Shown in pieces: positions 1 through 8,203 of a stretch of DNA of 42,736 nt. Numbering within the stretch: the stretch's first letter is position 1; every line of letters begins with the position of its first letter. The stretch spans positions 39,232 through 81,967 of the forward strand of contig DCYG01000021.1 in assembly GCA_002331025.1 (NCBI GenBank), given 5' to 3'. This DNA is from Firmicutes bacterium UBA2116 (lineage in GTDB: Bacteria > Bacillota > Clostridia > Tissierellales > Sedimentibacteraceae). The translations under genes were made by a program, and so were the position numbers. The notes below the pieces were generated by a model, which was not told where the DNA came from, did not search any database, and saw nothing but the letters and a program-made list of their open reading frames with translations.

Positions 1-39
1 GTCATCAAGATGATAGGCTGTTGAAAAACATGATTTTTG

Positions 40-2928
40 TCATAGGCTTTCTAAAAATATCCGGCACTTGTTATTTAAATCACTGTTATAATATTTGCTT
101 GAAAAAAGAACAGCCAGTTCTATATAATTTTTCGATTTACCCTTTAATCCCTTTTTATCATATATAAGCGCCAGACAGTAGTAAACCTCTGCTCTTCCCC
201 ATGCAAATACAGTTTTATTATACGCTTTTAATGATTTAAGAAGATAAAATTGCGCTTCATCATAAACTTCAAGTTCAAACTTTGTATTTCCTATTTTAGA
301 AAAAATTAAAGCCAATGCCGGGAAGTCTCCGTCTTCATCGCATAAATCATAGGCACTATAGTAAAATTCCATCGCCTCGTTATACTTTTTTTGGAGCCTT
401 CTGCTTTCTCCTATATAAAAATTAGAGGCTGCTATATTCAATATATATTTATCTCTGTTTGTCAGTGAGTTAAACAAATCCATGGCCTGAAAGATGTATT
501 TTTCCCCATCTGCATAATTACCCTTCAAAACATTAAGGTATCCTTTAAATCTCAAAGACAGACCAAACTTTACCCTGTCATTTTCAATTGTTGCAATTTT
601 TTCTGCATTTTCTATTGAATTTTCCATCAAATCAAAATTATTAGTGTTTATAGAATACTGAATCAGCTGCAAATATCCCTCAAAGGCATATTTATAATAT
701 TCCTTTTTCAAAGATAACTCTATCATATTTCTGATTGCATCCATGCCTTTTGAAGGATTACCAATATCCTTGTGGAATCTTCCATAGAGGTGAAGATAAA
801 TTATCCCCAGCTCATACATTTCTTCGGTGTCCTTAAGCCTTAGCTCCTCATACATTTCCTTAAGCTTTTCAAACTTTTCTGCTAAAACCTTTTCATCAGT
901 ATAATATTCAAAGACACCCGAGGATTTTTTATCTTCTATTATAGGGAATATTTCATGACTCACATCCAATATAACCTGCATACCTTTAATTTCATATTTG
1001 AATACCTTGTATTTATTATTGGACCTCGTGAAATGATATATAAGGTTAGGATGAAATATTCTGTCAATTTTATTGTCATTTAACTTGCTTTCGTAGTATT
1101 CACCGATTATTTCATGTAACAGCATACGTTTTGAATTTGAAACACTGTTATAAATATATTCTCTTATTTTCTGATGAGTAAAAATCAGCATATATCTGTT
1201 ATCCTGATATTTTTCTTCTTTTAAAATATTTTTGGATAAAAGCTCTTCTACCAGGTCTATAAGCCTTATACTCTTAATTTCGGTAACCTTAGATAATATT
1301 TCTATATCAAATGCCTCATAGAACATAGAGCAAACAGTCAGAAGCTTTCTGGCCTCTTCGCTTAAATTTAAAATTCTGCTGTTAATTAAAATGGTCATTT
1401 TATCCGTTATGTTTTTTTCGCTCATACCTTGCTTGAGACTATTCATCATTTCAGTTATAAACAAAGGATTACCTTCGCTTTCATCATATATAATTTCACT
1501 GTTGCTTTCAACTTCCGGCATAATCAGATGAATAAATTTTTTAGTTTCTTCCCTTGAAAATCTTCCCAGCTCAAATTTTGATACATTTCTATACGGGCAT
1601 AAGCTTAGATAGAACCTTTCGACAGAGCTTACATTTTCACTTCTGCAAGACGCCACAAACATTATTTTATATCTGTTAGAAGCGATTACCTTGCATAAAA
1701 GCTCTAAACTATTTTTATCAGCCCATTGAAGGTCATCAATGACAAAAATTACTTTTTGTGTTTTCACTATTATTGAAAACATATCACAAACATAATTCTC
1801 CATAAAGAGATAGTTTCGTCTCATGTTTGTGTTCAGTTCTGAATCGTTTGATTCGATATCTAACGTCGGAAATGATTTCTTGACATAATCAATTATATCT
1901 GACGGTATTTTTATATTTTTCACCTTCAGCAAATAAGTCAGGCTCTCAAATATTTTATCCCAAAGCTTAAACATAAATTCGGATTCAACATCATAGCAGG
2001 ATGTTTTAATCAATAAGAATTCGTTTTCTATACCAACTGTAGCCTCTTCCAATAATCTGGTTTTACCAACACCTGCCTCTCCGAAAACAATATATGAGCT
2101 GAAATTTTTATTACTTAAAAAGTGTACAAAATTATTTTTTAAAGTTTCAATTTCTTTTTTGCGGCCATAAAAATCCTTTTTCTTTTTTTCTATTTTTGCA
2201 GCAGCGTGATTTTTAATTATATTATCAAATATCTTTTTTGTTTCAGAAGATGGATTTACATATAGACTCTCGCTCAATATTTTTTCAAGATTGTTATAAA
2301 TATTTATTGCATCGCTATATCTTCCTTGCTTGCTGAATATTTGCATTAAAATTCTGTAACCTATTTCTTCAAACTCTTCCATCTCTATTAACTTCATGCA
2401 GCATTTCTCGCAAAGATTATAATTATCATACATAATCAAACTGATAATTTCTTTTAAATTTTCAATAAATATTTTTTTATATTTATTTTTTAAAATTACC
2501 AGCCATTCTTCAAATTCCGGGGATAATTTATTTTCAATACCTTCAAGAAAATCTCCCGTATATAATTTAATATAAGATTTTATATCCTCTTCTTTTAATT
2601 TATTATTTATTGCAAAGCTCTCTATTGCTGATATATCTGTAATTATTTCGCAATTTTCATCTATTTGAAGCAATGACCGCTTAGGAGAAATTATTATATT
2701 ATCATAGAAGCTCTTTCTTATGGTATAGACAGCATTTCTCAAGCTTTTCTTTGCAACATCCTCTTTTACATCACCCCAAAGAAAAGAGCATAGCTTATCT
2801 CTGGTTATATTTTTCTCATATGCTAAAAGAAAGATAATATACTCTGCCTTGGCAAATGGAAGGTGAATTTGATTTCCATTTAATTTAATTGAAGGAATCC
2901 CCAAAAATTTGATTTCTAATTTATTCAT
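40..2928 (-). CDS. BTAD/AAA-ATPase/TPR transcriptional regulator (AfsR/SARP-like)
   Basis: A 962-aa multidomain signal-transduction regulator. Residues about 1-95 look like an OmpR-type winged helix (FAKAEYIIFLLAYEK, SLRNAVYTIRKSF). A bacterial transcriptional activator (BTAD) helical domain follows to about 235. Next comes a STAND/AAA ATPase with Walker A GEAGVGKT near residue 283 and Walker B FVIDDLQWAD near 393. The last 300 residues are TPR-like helices (YIGESRRLQKKYNEAMEFYY). Such proteins bind a ligand or partner through the TPRs and activate promoters in an ATP-dependent way. The ATG follows an AAAGG ribosome binding site. The gene stands alone, divergent from a small zinc-ribbon membrane gene, and no target is evident inside the window. 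Family is confident; inducer and targets are unknown. Confidence 0.85.
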   Translation of the reverse strand: MNKLEIKFLGIPSIKLNGNQIHLPFAKAEYIIFLLAYEKNITRDKLCSFLWGDVKEDVAKKSLRNAVYTIRKSFYDNIIISPKRSLLQIDENCEIITDISAIESFAINNKLKEEDIKSYIKLYTGDFLEGIENKLSPEFEEWLVILKNKYKKIFIENLKEIISLIMYDNYNLCEKCCMKLIEMEEFEEIGYRILMQIFSKQGRYSDAINIYNNLEKILSESLYVNPSSETKKIFDNIIKNHAAAKIEKKKKDFYGRKKEIETLKNNFVHFLSNKNFSSYIVFGEAGVGKTRLLEEATVGIENEFLLIKTSCYDVESEFMFKLWDKIFESLTYLLKVKNIKIPSDIIDYVKKSFPTLDIESNDSELNTNMRRNYLFMENYVCDMFSIIVKTQKVIFVIDDLQWADKNSLELLCKVIASNRYKIMFVASCRSENVSSVERFYLSLCPYRNVSKFELGRFSREETKKFIHLIMPEVESNSEIIYDESEGNPLFITEMMNSLKQGMSEKNITDKMTILINSRILNLSEEARKLLTVCSMFYEAFDIEILSKVTEIKSIRLIDLVEELLSKNILKEEKYQDNRYMLIFTHQKIREYIYNSVSNSKRMLLHEIIGEYYESKLNDNKIDRIFHPNLIYHFTRSNNKYKVFKYEIKGMQVILDVSHEIFPIIEDKKSSGVFEYYTDEKVLAEKFEKLKEMYEELRLKDTEEMYELGIIYLHLYGRFHKDIGNPSKGMDAIRNMIELSLKKEYYKYAFEGYLQLIQYSINTNNFDLMENSIENAEKIATIENDRVKFGLSLRFKGYLNVLKGNYADGEKYIFQAMDLFNSLTNRDKYILNIAASNFYIGESRRLQKKYNEAMEFYYSAYDLCDEDGDFPALALIFSKIGNTKFELEVYDEAQFYLLKSLKAYNKTVFAWGRAEVYYCLALIYDKKGLKGKSKNYIELAVLFSSKYYNSDLNNKCRIFLESL

Positions 2929-2978
2929 AATATACCTTTACTCATAAACGACTTCAAAAGTTAATTTAATTTTGCATA

Positions 2979-3008
2979 AGTATATCATAAGATATATAAT
3001 TAACTCAA
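2979..3008 (-). promoter_or_regulatory. Putative sigma-A promoter of the BTAD regulator
   Basis: On the minus strand the sequence reads TTGAGT (3008-3003), an 18-nt spacer, then TATACT (2984-2979), about 50 bp before the start codon of the regulator. Judged by eye in very AT-rich DNA. Confidence 0.4.
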
Positions 3009-3081
3009 ATAATTATTATATTAAATAAATCTGTTTTTTTCTTAAGATTAAATATATAATTGGATAATAAAATATTAATTG

Positions 3082-3110
3082 TTGACATATGAAGCTTATC
3101 CTCATAATAT
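3082..3110 (+). promoter_or_regulatory. Sigma-A promoter of the zinc-ribbon membrane gene
   Basis: TTGACA (3082-3087), a 17-nt spacer and TAATAT (3105-3110). It lies 43 bp upstream of the ATG at 3153, which has an AAGGAG site at 3137-3142. Near-consensus spacing and -35 box. Confidence 0.7.
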
Positions 3111-3152
3111 TCTAAGGTTTACATATATAAAAACAGAAGGAGACAAGAAAAA

Positions 3153-3545
3153 ATGAATGGTTTCAGAAATTTTATGAATGGCAGATACGGAGTTGATCAA
3201 TTGACTCTATTTTTACTGATTTCAGGAATGGTGCTTACCTTTTTAGCCAATGCATTTGATTTGTATGCAGTAACCATGTTCACCTTCGTTATATTTTTCG
3301 CGTGCATTTACAGGGTAATGTCAAAAAATATATCCTCAAGACAAGCAGAAAACATTAAATTCCTTAAGCTTTACAATCCTGCAAGGGCATGGACTGTAGG
3401 AAAATACAATATTATAAAATCATCGCGATATTATAAATATTTCAAATGTCCTCACTGCAAGCAGGAAATCAGAGCTCCGAGAGGAAGAGGCAAAATTTCA
3501 GTAACCTGCCAAAAATGCAAAAACAAGTTCGTACAAAAAACATAA
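3153..3545 (+). CDS. Small membrane protein with C-terminal zinc ribbon
   Basis: A 130-aa protein. Two hydrophobic segments (about residues 17-35 and 38-54) are followed by a basic linker. A C-terminal zinc ribbon follows with two CxxC pairs (CPHC and CQKC, about residues 99-120), so four cysteines are placed to bind Zn2+. The ribbon is probably cytoplasmic. Start is supported by AAGGAG with 10-nt spacing and by the promoter at 3082-3110. It is divergent from the BTAD regulator, which could regulate it, though that is inference. Similar small membrane/zinc-ribbon proteins are widespread in Clostridia and generally uncharacterised. The function is not known. Confidence 0.75.
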   Translation: MNGFRNFMNGRYGVDQLTLFLLISGMVLTFLANAFDLYAVTMFTFVIFFACIYRVMSKNISSRQAENIKFLKLYNPARAWTVGKYNIIKSSRYYKYFKCPHCKQEIRAPRGRGKISVTCQKCKNKFVQKT

Positions 3546-3549
3546 GAAG

Positions 3550-3801
3550 CTATAATTCAAAATAGCTCCTGCAAGCTTGTAGGATTTTCTCCCTTGTTTC
3601 GGTATCTTTTATGTCTCCGATCTTATTTACCAATTTGTTGTGAGAAATGGTAAGTATTTGATGTACCATTACTACAGATGGTTTTTGGAGTCCTGTTACT
3701 TCTGTTGATAAAGCTGCCTCAGTAGGATAAATTTTACTTCCTGCTTTAATACTGGAAAAAGGAAGCACAGTTGAAACGGGAAGATTATGGAGTTGTATTT
3801 A
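3550..3801 (-). pseudogene. MazF/PemK-type toxin, C-terminal remnant
   Basis: The open frame encodes about 80 residues resembling the C-terminal half of MazF endoribonucleases: a strand ending VLPFSS, then GLQKPSVVMVHQILTIS and LVNKIGDIKD, matching the family pattern TxxPITS...GLxKxSVVLxxQixTIdxxRL...IG.L. The N-terminal half, with the conserved GdI and RPavVis segments, is absent. An in-frame stop lies just upstream of about 3800, and no MazF N-terminus was found in the neighbouring 150 bp. No MazE-like antitoxin gene was seen. It is best read as a truncated, inactive relic. Confidence 0.55.
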
Positions 3802-3942
3802 TATACATTTGATATGTATGTATTTACATTCCAGAAATGTGATTATTTCAACGGAAATTTAAACTGATATAAAATGAAGATGCAGTTCATAAAGAAAAAT
3901 CCCAAAAAAGTGCAACCTCACTTTGAATGTATATGCATCATT

Positions 3943-4032
3943 CTAATCGTCGGGAGCTTTAAGGTCTGCCAGCCTCAAAGCCGACATTGAATAGGCTTCT
4001 GCAATGTTTGATGACAAACGCGAGGATAAATT
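3943..4032 (-). pseudogene. 3' remnant of a third LytTR-family gene
   Basis: On the minus strand this encodes SNIAEAYSMSALRLADLKAP followed by DD and a stop. It closely matches the C-terminus of the LytTR gene at 7134-7820 (TDAYSMSVSKLADLKTLDD). An in-frame TAG lies immediately upstream (about 4033), and the rest of the gene is missing. The fragment therefore shows that a third paralogue of the LytTR genes once lay here. Confidence 0.6.
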
Positions 4033-4051
4033 GTTCTATTTAAGATTGGAG

Positions 4052-4084
4052 ACACAATACTAGTTGTGTATTCAACTTGAATAC
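4052..4084. repeat. Overlapping inverted repeats upstream of the XRE gene
   Basis: Two adjoining inverted repeats: ACACAA (4052-4057) with TTGTGT (4064-4069), and GTATTCAA (4068-4075) with TTGAATAC (4077-4084), the latter perfect around a single central base. They lie 50-85 bp before the XRE promoter and may be operators or a terminator-like stem. Confidence 0.35.
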
Positions 4085-4135
4085 TGTCATAATTATCAGT
4101 TTGATTGTTTGTCATTAAATAACCGATAATAATTA

Positions 4136-4164
4136 TTGATTTTATGACACAAACTGCATATAAT
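4136..4164 (+). promoter_or_regulatory. Sigma-A promoter and likely operator of the XRE-ImmA operon
   Basis: TTGATT (4136-4141), 17-nt spacer, TATAAT (4159-4164), 22 bp before the XRE start codon, which has an AGGAGG site at 4173-4178. TGTCAT motifs at 4085-4090 and 4110-4115, and the inverse ATGACA at 4144-4149 inside the spacer, could be half-sites for the repressor encoded immediately downstream (inference). Confidence 0.6.
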
Positions 4165-4185
4165 AGTAGTATAGGAGGTGTTATC

Positions 4186-4539
4186 ATGAAAAATACGATG
4201 TTTAGAATTGGTGAAAATATAAAAACTTTAAGAGAACAAAGTGGTTTTACGCAAAGTAACCTTGCTAAATATTTAAATGTTGATCAGAGTCTAATATCGA
4301 AAATTGAGAAAAACGAACGATCTATTACGTCAGATATGCTTGACAAGCTGTCTTCGTTATTTGGAGTAGCAGCAGATAGCCTCAATAAAGAATCAATATC
4401 AGAAAATCGAATTGCAATTGCTCTCAGAGCTAGTGAGATTAACGAAGATGATTTAGAAACAATAAGCGCCATAAATAGAATTGCTTTGAATCTGAATTTT
4501 ATGACACAATTGTTGGGAGACCGGGAAATTGATGGATAA
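4186..4539 (+). CDS. XRE-family (Cro/C1-type HTH) transcriptional regulator
   Basis: A 117-aa protein. Residues 7-63 form a typical HTH_3 domain (IGENIKTLREQSGFTQSNLA, then VDQSLISKIEKNER). The C-terminal 50 residues are a helical tail (EDDLETISAINRIALNLNFM). The start at 4186 is chosen because AGGAGG precedes it by 7 nt; the frame is open further upstream, but that part overlaps the -10 box. The gene overlaps the following ImmA/IrrE-type gene by 8 nt, indicating translational coupling. In such pairs the XRE protein is a repressor that the metallopeptidase cleaves upon a signal (as ImmR/ImmA of ICEBs1). No integrase or conjugation gene is adjacent, so here it may be a solitary stress or defence cassette. 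Confidence 0.85.
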   Translation: MKNTMFRIGENIKTLREQSGFTQSNLAKYLNVDQSLISKIEKNERSITSDMLDKLSSLFGVAADSLNKESISENRIAIALRASEINEDDLETISAINRIALNLNFMTQLLGDREIDG

Positions 4540-5284
4540 ATTAGATCTTTGCACAAAAGCTTTAAGTTTACGAAAAGAGTTAGGAGAAGATACTACATCA
4601 CCAATTGATATTTTTTCACTGGCTCATACAATCACAAAGCTAACTTTAGTTTTTTATCCAATGGGTAACCATTTGAGTGGAATGTGTATTAAGAATAATG
4701 GCAATCCGGTAATTGCCATCAATTCTTCTATGTCTGCTGGCAGACAGCATTTTTCAATGGCTCACGAACTATATCACTTATATTTTGATGAAAACAGACA
4801 AACGACAGTAAGCGCAATAAAAATAGGTGTCGGTAATGATACTGAAAAAGCAGCTGACCGATTTGCTTCCTATTTTCTCATGCCTCCGGTTGCTTTGTCC
4901 GAATTAATTAAAAAAATACATTATACACCAACAGAAATTTTAGGAATAAAAGAAATTGTCAAGCTTGAGCAATACTTCGGGCTAAGCAGACAAGCTCTTC
5001 TGTACAGATTGATAGAAGATAATAAATTGACCATTCAACAAGCTGAACAATTTCGTCAAGGAGTAATTCGTTCAGCTGTAAATTTAGGTTATGACGACAC
5101 TCTTTATAAACCGCTTCCGGAGGATAAGCAATACAAAACATATGGATATTATATTCAACAAGCTGAGGAACTACTCCAAAAAGACCTTATTTCAACCGGT
5201 AAATACGAACAGTTATTATTGACTGCATTTAGACCCGATCTTGTTTATGGAGATGAATTTGAAGGAAGCGAATTAAACGATTGA
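4532..5284 (+). CDS. ImmA/IrrE-family zinc metallopeptidase
   Basis: A 250-aa protein of the ImmA/IrrE (DUF955) family. The zinc motif HELYH sits near residue 77 within HFSMAHELYHLYFDE. A downstream EKAADRFASYFLMP segment provides the third ligand region. The C-terminal 110 residues are helical (QYFGLSRQALLYRLIEDN) as in the family. It is expected to be a cytosolic protease that cleaves the partner XRE repressor encoded just upstream. The ATG at 4532 overlaps the XRE stop by 8 nt, with a GGGAGA site upstream. Family is confident; cleavage of this partner is inferred. Confidence 0.85.
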   Translation: MDKLDLCTKALSLRKELGEDTTSPIDIFSLAHTITKLTLVFYPMGNHLSGMCIKNNGNPVIAINSSMSAGRQHFSMAHELYHLYFDENRQTTVSAIKIGVGNDTEKAADRFASYFLMPPVALSELIKKIHYTPTEILGIKEIVKLEQYFGLSRQALLYRLIEDNKLTIQQAEQFRQGVIRSAVNLGYDDTLYKPLPEDKQYKTYGYYIQQAEELLQKDLISTGKYEQLLLTAFRPDLVYGDEFEGSELND

Positions 5285-5305
5285 TTCGCTTTTCTTTGAT
5301 AGTGA

Positions 5306-5500
5306 TTGTATTTCGGCGTTTTTGTGGGTAAACGAACAAAATTTGTTGACTCTACTTTAGGAGATATACTAATCAATGCTTTGGAAAAAGGCTATATTAC
5401 AGAAGGTGAGGGAAATACTATTTGGTGTTCAATGCTTGCAAAACGTCGAAAGTTGGGAGCATCATCATTTTCTGAGTATATAAAAATTAAGAATGAATGA
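5306..5500 (+). CDS. Truncated third gene of the XRE-ImmA cassette, hypothetical
   Basis: A 64-residue open frame 21 bp after the ImmA-type gene. It has no ATG, only TTG/GTG codons, and no Shine-Dalgarno sequence. The residues TLGDILINALEKGYITEGEG and an end in SFSEYIK look like the C-terminal part of a longer protein, faintly like the tail of PIN-domain proteins. The simplest reading is that an internal deletion removed its promoter-proximal part. It may be untranslated. Not confidently recognised. Confidence 0.35.
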   Translation: MYFGVFVGKRTKFVDSTLGDILINALEKGYITEGEGNTIWCSMLAKRRKLGASSFSEYIKIKNE

Positions 5501-5718
5501 CAAAGGATATCAAGCATAAAAGAAAAATCAGTATCCAGAAATAAAAGAAAATATTTATTATTTTATGTTTAATTACACTTATATTATTTGGTATGTAATC
5601 AGAAAGGAAATCAAGATTGAATAGGTTTTAATGAATCTATATACTTAACTGAAAAAAATTTAATCATCAAATGTTTTCTTAGCTGCGAGTTTACAGGGGC
5701 TTGTCCGCCCCCTTTAAT

Positions 5719-5928
5719 TTAGAATAACTTATTTGTCGTAATTGTTGCTATTTCTGCGGATGCCTTTTCCTTCAGACCGCCTTTTATATCAAATGCGTCT
5801 GCGGCAATTATATCATCCATGACCGTGCTAACCTGAACTGCCGTCAAATCATCCAATGGATCATCCAGATTGCAGGAGAAAGTACCGCCTTCCGCACATT
5901 TGAATGACATAGTCAATTTTGTAGACAT
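5719..5928 (-). CDS. DUF2922 domain protein
   Basis: A 69-aa protein starting MSTKLTMSFKCAEGG and containing DDPLDDLTAVQVSTVMDDII, the layout of the DUF2922 family common in spore-forming Firmicutes. Its function is unknown. The start at 5928 is fixed by a GGAGGTGATGCT ribosome binding site at 5940-5929; an upstream in-frame codon lies inside that site and is rejected. It follows the DUF1659 gene by 33 bp on the same strand, the usual pairing. The next 218 bp downstream (to 5501) hold no gene; a G/C-rich stem around 5694-5712 (AGGGG/CCCCT) may be a weak terminator. Confidence 0.75.
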   Translation of the reverse strand: MSTKLTMSFKCAEGGTFSCNLDDPLDDLTAVQVSTVMDDIIAADAFDIKGGLKEKASAEIATITTNKLF

Positions 5929-5961
5929 AGCATCACCTCCTTGCATTTAGATTCATATTGA

Positions 5962-6186
5962 TTATTGCTCTAAAAGCATATACTCTTCATGCTTTATAAT
6001 ATTTGTCAGAGAATGCTTTTGGAGAGAAGCAGCTTTTTTTGCGATGTCAAACAATACTTCATCTTCAGCTTCTGAACGTGCTTTATCCAGGGTCTTATAT
6101 TTTGTAATTTGCTTATTATTATCATCAAGACCTGCGTTCAGCACTAATCTGATCTTACTATTTTTGTGAATTTTTATTACAGCCAT
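5962..6186 (-). CDS. DUF1659 domain protein
   Basis: A 74-aa protein starting MAVIKIHKNSKIRLVLNAGL, with LDDNNKQITKYKTLDKARSE and a helical C-terminus, as in the DUF1659 family (B. subtilis YvlD/YvrJ-associated small proteins are comparable in size; the function is unknown). The start at 6186 is preferred because AAAGGATGTGAGG precedes it; an upstream in-frame MAKGCEV start would overlap this site. It is followed by DUF2922 and preceded by a LytTR regulator on the same strand, suggesting one operon. Confidence 0.75.
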   Translation of the reverse strand: MAVIKIHKNSKIRLVLNAGLDDNNKQITKYKTLDKARSEAEDEVLFDIAKKAASLQKHSLTNIIKHEEYMLLEQ

Positions 6187-6252
6187 AACCTCACATCCTT
6201 TCGCCACATTATATACACAGGCTGAAAAAAAGTGACAAGCAGTGGCAAAACA

Positions 6253-6942
6253 TCAGTAGTTGAATGCATTAACGCCCGTAATTGACAGTGATAGCGACTT
6301 GAAATACCGCTTTTCTCCGATTCTTGACATTGGGATTTCCGCACCGGACTTTGTTATGATAGTTTTATAGTCATCACTTACCTGCTCAATATTAAAAAAA
6401 TTAACAATAACCCCCTTGCTGCATTTTATAAAATAATTTGCGTCAAGCTCTGCATATATCCTTGAAATGGAATCCGGTACCTCCATAGTTTCTCCGCTTT
6501 GCAGGTAAAACACTGATTTTGTATTGTCCCTATAAATACATTCGATGTCCGAGTGTTGAATCAGTCGGGACATTTTTGCGTTTTTTGCCGCATATATGCC
6601 GTAGGGGCAGGAGTGTGATGATTTAACTGCTTCAAGCATATGATCGGAAAACTCCTTTTGTGTCAAAGGGAAGTTCATCTTACCGCAGGCATAACGTGTA
6701 GTCTGTTGGTCAAAGTTTTTATATATTTTCATCATGTATGACACAGTACCTTTTTCACTCACCATAAAAAGCCGGAAATCATTCTTAATCAAAAATTCCC
6801 TGAGGAATTGCTCTGAGTCTGAAATCAGGTGTATTTCAAAGGGAATATTATTTTTATTAAAAAGCTTGGTCAGTACACCTTCTATTTGTGTTAACTTTTT
6901 AGCGGATCCGTGCAAAGCAATTTTATTATTCAAATTAATCAT
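6253..6942 (-). CDS. LytTR-domain DNA-binding regulator (first of two)
   Basis: About 229 aa. The N-terminal 100 residues resemble those of the neighbouring LytTR protein and are not a receiver domain. The C-terminal 100 residues are a LytTR DNA-binding domain (IYRDNTKSVFYLQSGETMEV, YFIKCSKGVIVNFFNIEQVS). The ATG at 6942 abuts the AAGGA site with no spacing, so initiation may really be at the TTG at 6933 (then MNNKIALHGS, which aligns with MLKILLYGS of the neighbour). It lies upstream of DUF1659 and DUF2922, which it may control (inference). No histidine kinase is adjacent. Confidence 0.8.
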   Translation of the reverse strand: MINLNNKIALHGSAKKLTQIEGVLTKLFNKNNIPFEIHLISDSEQFLREFLIKNDFRLFMVSEKGTVSYMMKIYKNFDQQTTRYACGKMNFPLTQKEFSDHMLEAVKSSHSCPYGIYAAKNAKMSRLIQHSDIECIYRDNTKSVFYLQSGETMEVPDSISRIYAELDANYFIKCSKGVIVNFFNIEQVSDDYKTIITKSGAEIPMSRIGEKRYFKSLSLSITGVNAFNY

Positions 6943-7133
6943 TCCTTATATTTTAATATATTTAATTTATACGCAAATACTGCATAAATATTTTTGAGAT
7001 TTTTGTTTTTGAAGAATGTGGTAATTTCAATTGATTTTTAAATTTTTTATCAAGAATTTATGTAGATTTCAGAGCAAATCCCGAAAAAATTTCCATTTTG
7101 TTTTTCTTTGTATTTGAATATATATACATTTTT

Positions 7134-7820
7134 TTAATCATCAAGAGTTTTCAGGTCTGCCAGCTTCGAAACCGACATTGAGTAGGCATCTGTAAATTTT
7201 TTAAAATATCCTTCTGTCATTATGACCTTGGCTCCTGACTTAAGCTCTATAATCCTGCTGCTTTTTTCCAAACGATGTATTTTACGGATATTACGGGTAT
7301 TTACAATAACTCCGATGCAGCATTTAGCAAAATATTTTCTGTTAATTTCGGCATTTACCTTTCCTATACCCTTTTGGATAATTTCCGTATCCCCGTTTGT
7401 CAGATGTATTATAGTTTTTTTGTTATCACTTTGGAGATAGTCTATTTCTTCATATGGAATTTTACGTGTTAAACCACGGTGAGTTACGGTATATTCTCCG
7501 GAGGAGTAAAAGCTTGCAAGCTCCGGGTTTCTCATTAGCTTTTCGTCTATTTCCTCAGGAGTCGGCGGAAAACTCATAGTGCCTGTAACAACATGAGAAA
7601 CAGGCATGCAGCCGTCTTTAATTACATAAGAGGTACTGCCGTCCAGACACGCCACAATAAGTCTGTAGCTGCTGTTAAGCAGATAATTCTTCATGAGCTG
7701 CTGCGGATTTGATAAATAGTGAATATTGAAGGAAATGTTTTTTTCCCTAAGAGGCTTCTGCAATGCTTCCTCCAGTATCTTACGCTCCTGTGTGCTGCCG
7801 TACAATAGTATTTTAAGCAT
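7134..7820 (-). CDS. LytTR-domain DNA-binding regulator (second of two)
   Basis: A 228-aa paralogue of the 6253-6942 protein with the same architecture: an alpha/beta N-terminal region (MLKILLYGSTQERKILEEAL, then YRLIVACLDGSTSYVI) and a C-terminal LytTR domain (IDYLQSDNKKTIIHLTNGDT, YFAKCCIGVIVNTRNIRKI). The ATG at 7820 is chosen for an AGGAG with 8-nt spacing; an in-frame upstream GTG overlaps that site. A 3'-end fragment of a third copy sits at 3943-4032, so the family has expanded locally. The 191 bp between the two LytTR genes hold no gene. Confidence 0.8.
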   Translation of the reverse strand: MLKILLYGSTQERKILEEALQKPLREKNISFNIHYLSNPQQLMKNYLLNSSYRLIVACLDGSTSYVIKDGCMPVSHVVTGTMSFPPTPEEIDEKLMRNPELASFYSSGEYTVTHRGLTRKIPYEEIDYLQSDNKKTIIHLTNGDTEIIQKGIGKVNAEINRKYFAKCCIGVIVNTRNIRKIHRLEKSSRIIELKSGAKVIMTEGYFKKFTDAYSMSVSKLADLKTLDD

Positions 7821-7927
7821 GAATACCACTCCTGTATAATATTGTTATCATTATATTCTTCAATACATACAGTTGTTACAGCTTGTTTTATCCTTGCCCT
7901 GAACAATTTCTCAAAACTTTCATTTAA

Positions 7928-7964
7928 AAAAATCAACACGTATTATTTATCTGTGTTGATTTTT
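7928..7964. terminator. Bidirectional intrinsic terminator
   Basis: Stem ATCAACAC (7932-7939) with GTGTTGAT (7953-7960), extended by A/T pairs and bounded by A- and T-runs on both sides. It sits just after the PIN toxin-antitoxin operon on the minus strand and 110 bp before the LytTR gene at 7820. Confidence 0.7.
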
Positions 7965-7981
7965 ATCATTATTTTCAATTT

Positions 7982-8203
7982 CTACATATTATCCCAATGT
8001 TTCTTTGCGTTGTCATATATCTCTTCCAAAGACATTTCATCAAATATTTCATCATCTATCTTTAAATAATCTTCTTTGCTTATGCCCTCCGACTGACGTA
8101 TAAATCTTAAGAATCCGGAATACCCCAATTCTTTTATCAGTGCTCTGGAACCTTTTTCTATTATTTCTCTGTCCGTGTATTTACTTCTTTCATTCAATAA
8201 CAT
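7982..8203 (-). CDS. Antitoxin-like partner of a PIN toxin
   Basis: A 73-aa acidic, helical protein beginning MLLNERSKYTDREIIEKGSR and containing LIKELGYSGFLRFIRQSEGI. This type of short protein is encoded next to PIN-domain ribonucleases and is expected to bind and neutralise the toxin. Its ATG at 8203 lies inside the last codons of the PIN gene (14-nt overlap), the usual translational coupling for such pairs. The toxin comes first in this operon. Assignment is from context and shape more than from a specific motif. Confidence 0.6.
   Translation of the reverse strand: MLLNERSKYTDREIIEKGSRALIKELGYSGFLRFIRQSEGISKEDYLKIDDEIFDEMSLEEIYDNAKKHWDNM

Noticed and set aside
3975..4187. 70-aa minus-strand frame upstream of the XRE gene
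   Set aside because: It overlaps the LytTR remnant in another frame and covers the XRE promoter and operator repeats.
7691..7939. 82-aa minus-strand frame with residues MLIFLNESFEKLF
   Set aside because: It overlaps the start of the LytTR gene in a different frame, begins inside a terminator and resembles nothing known.
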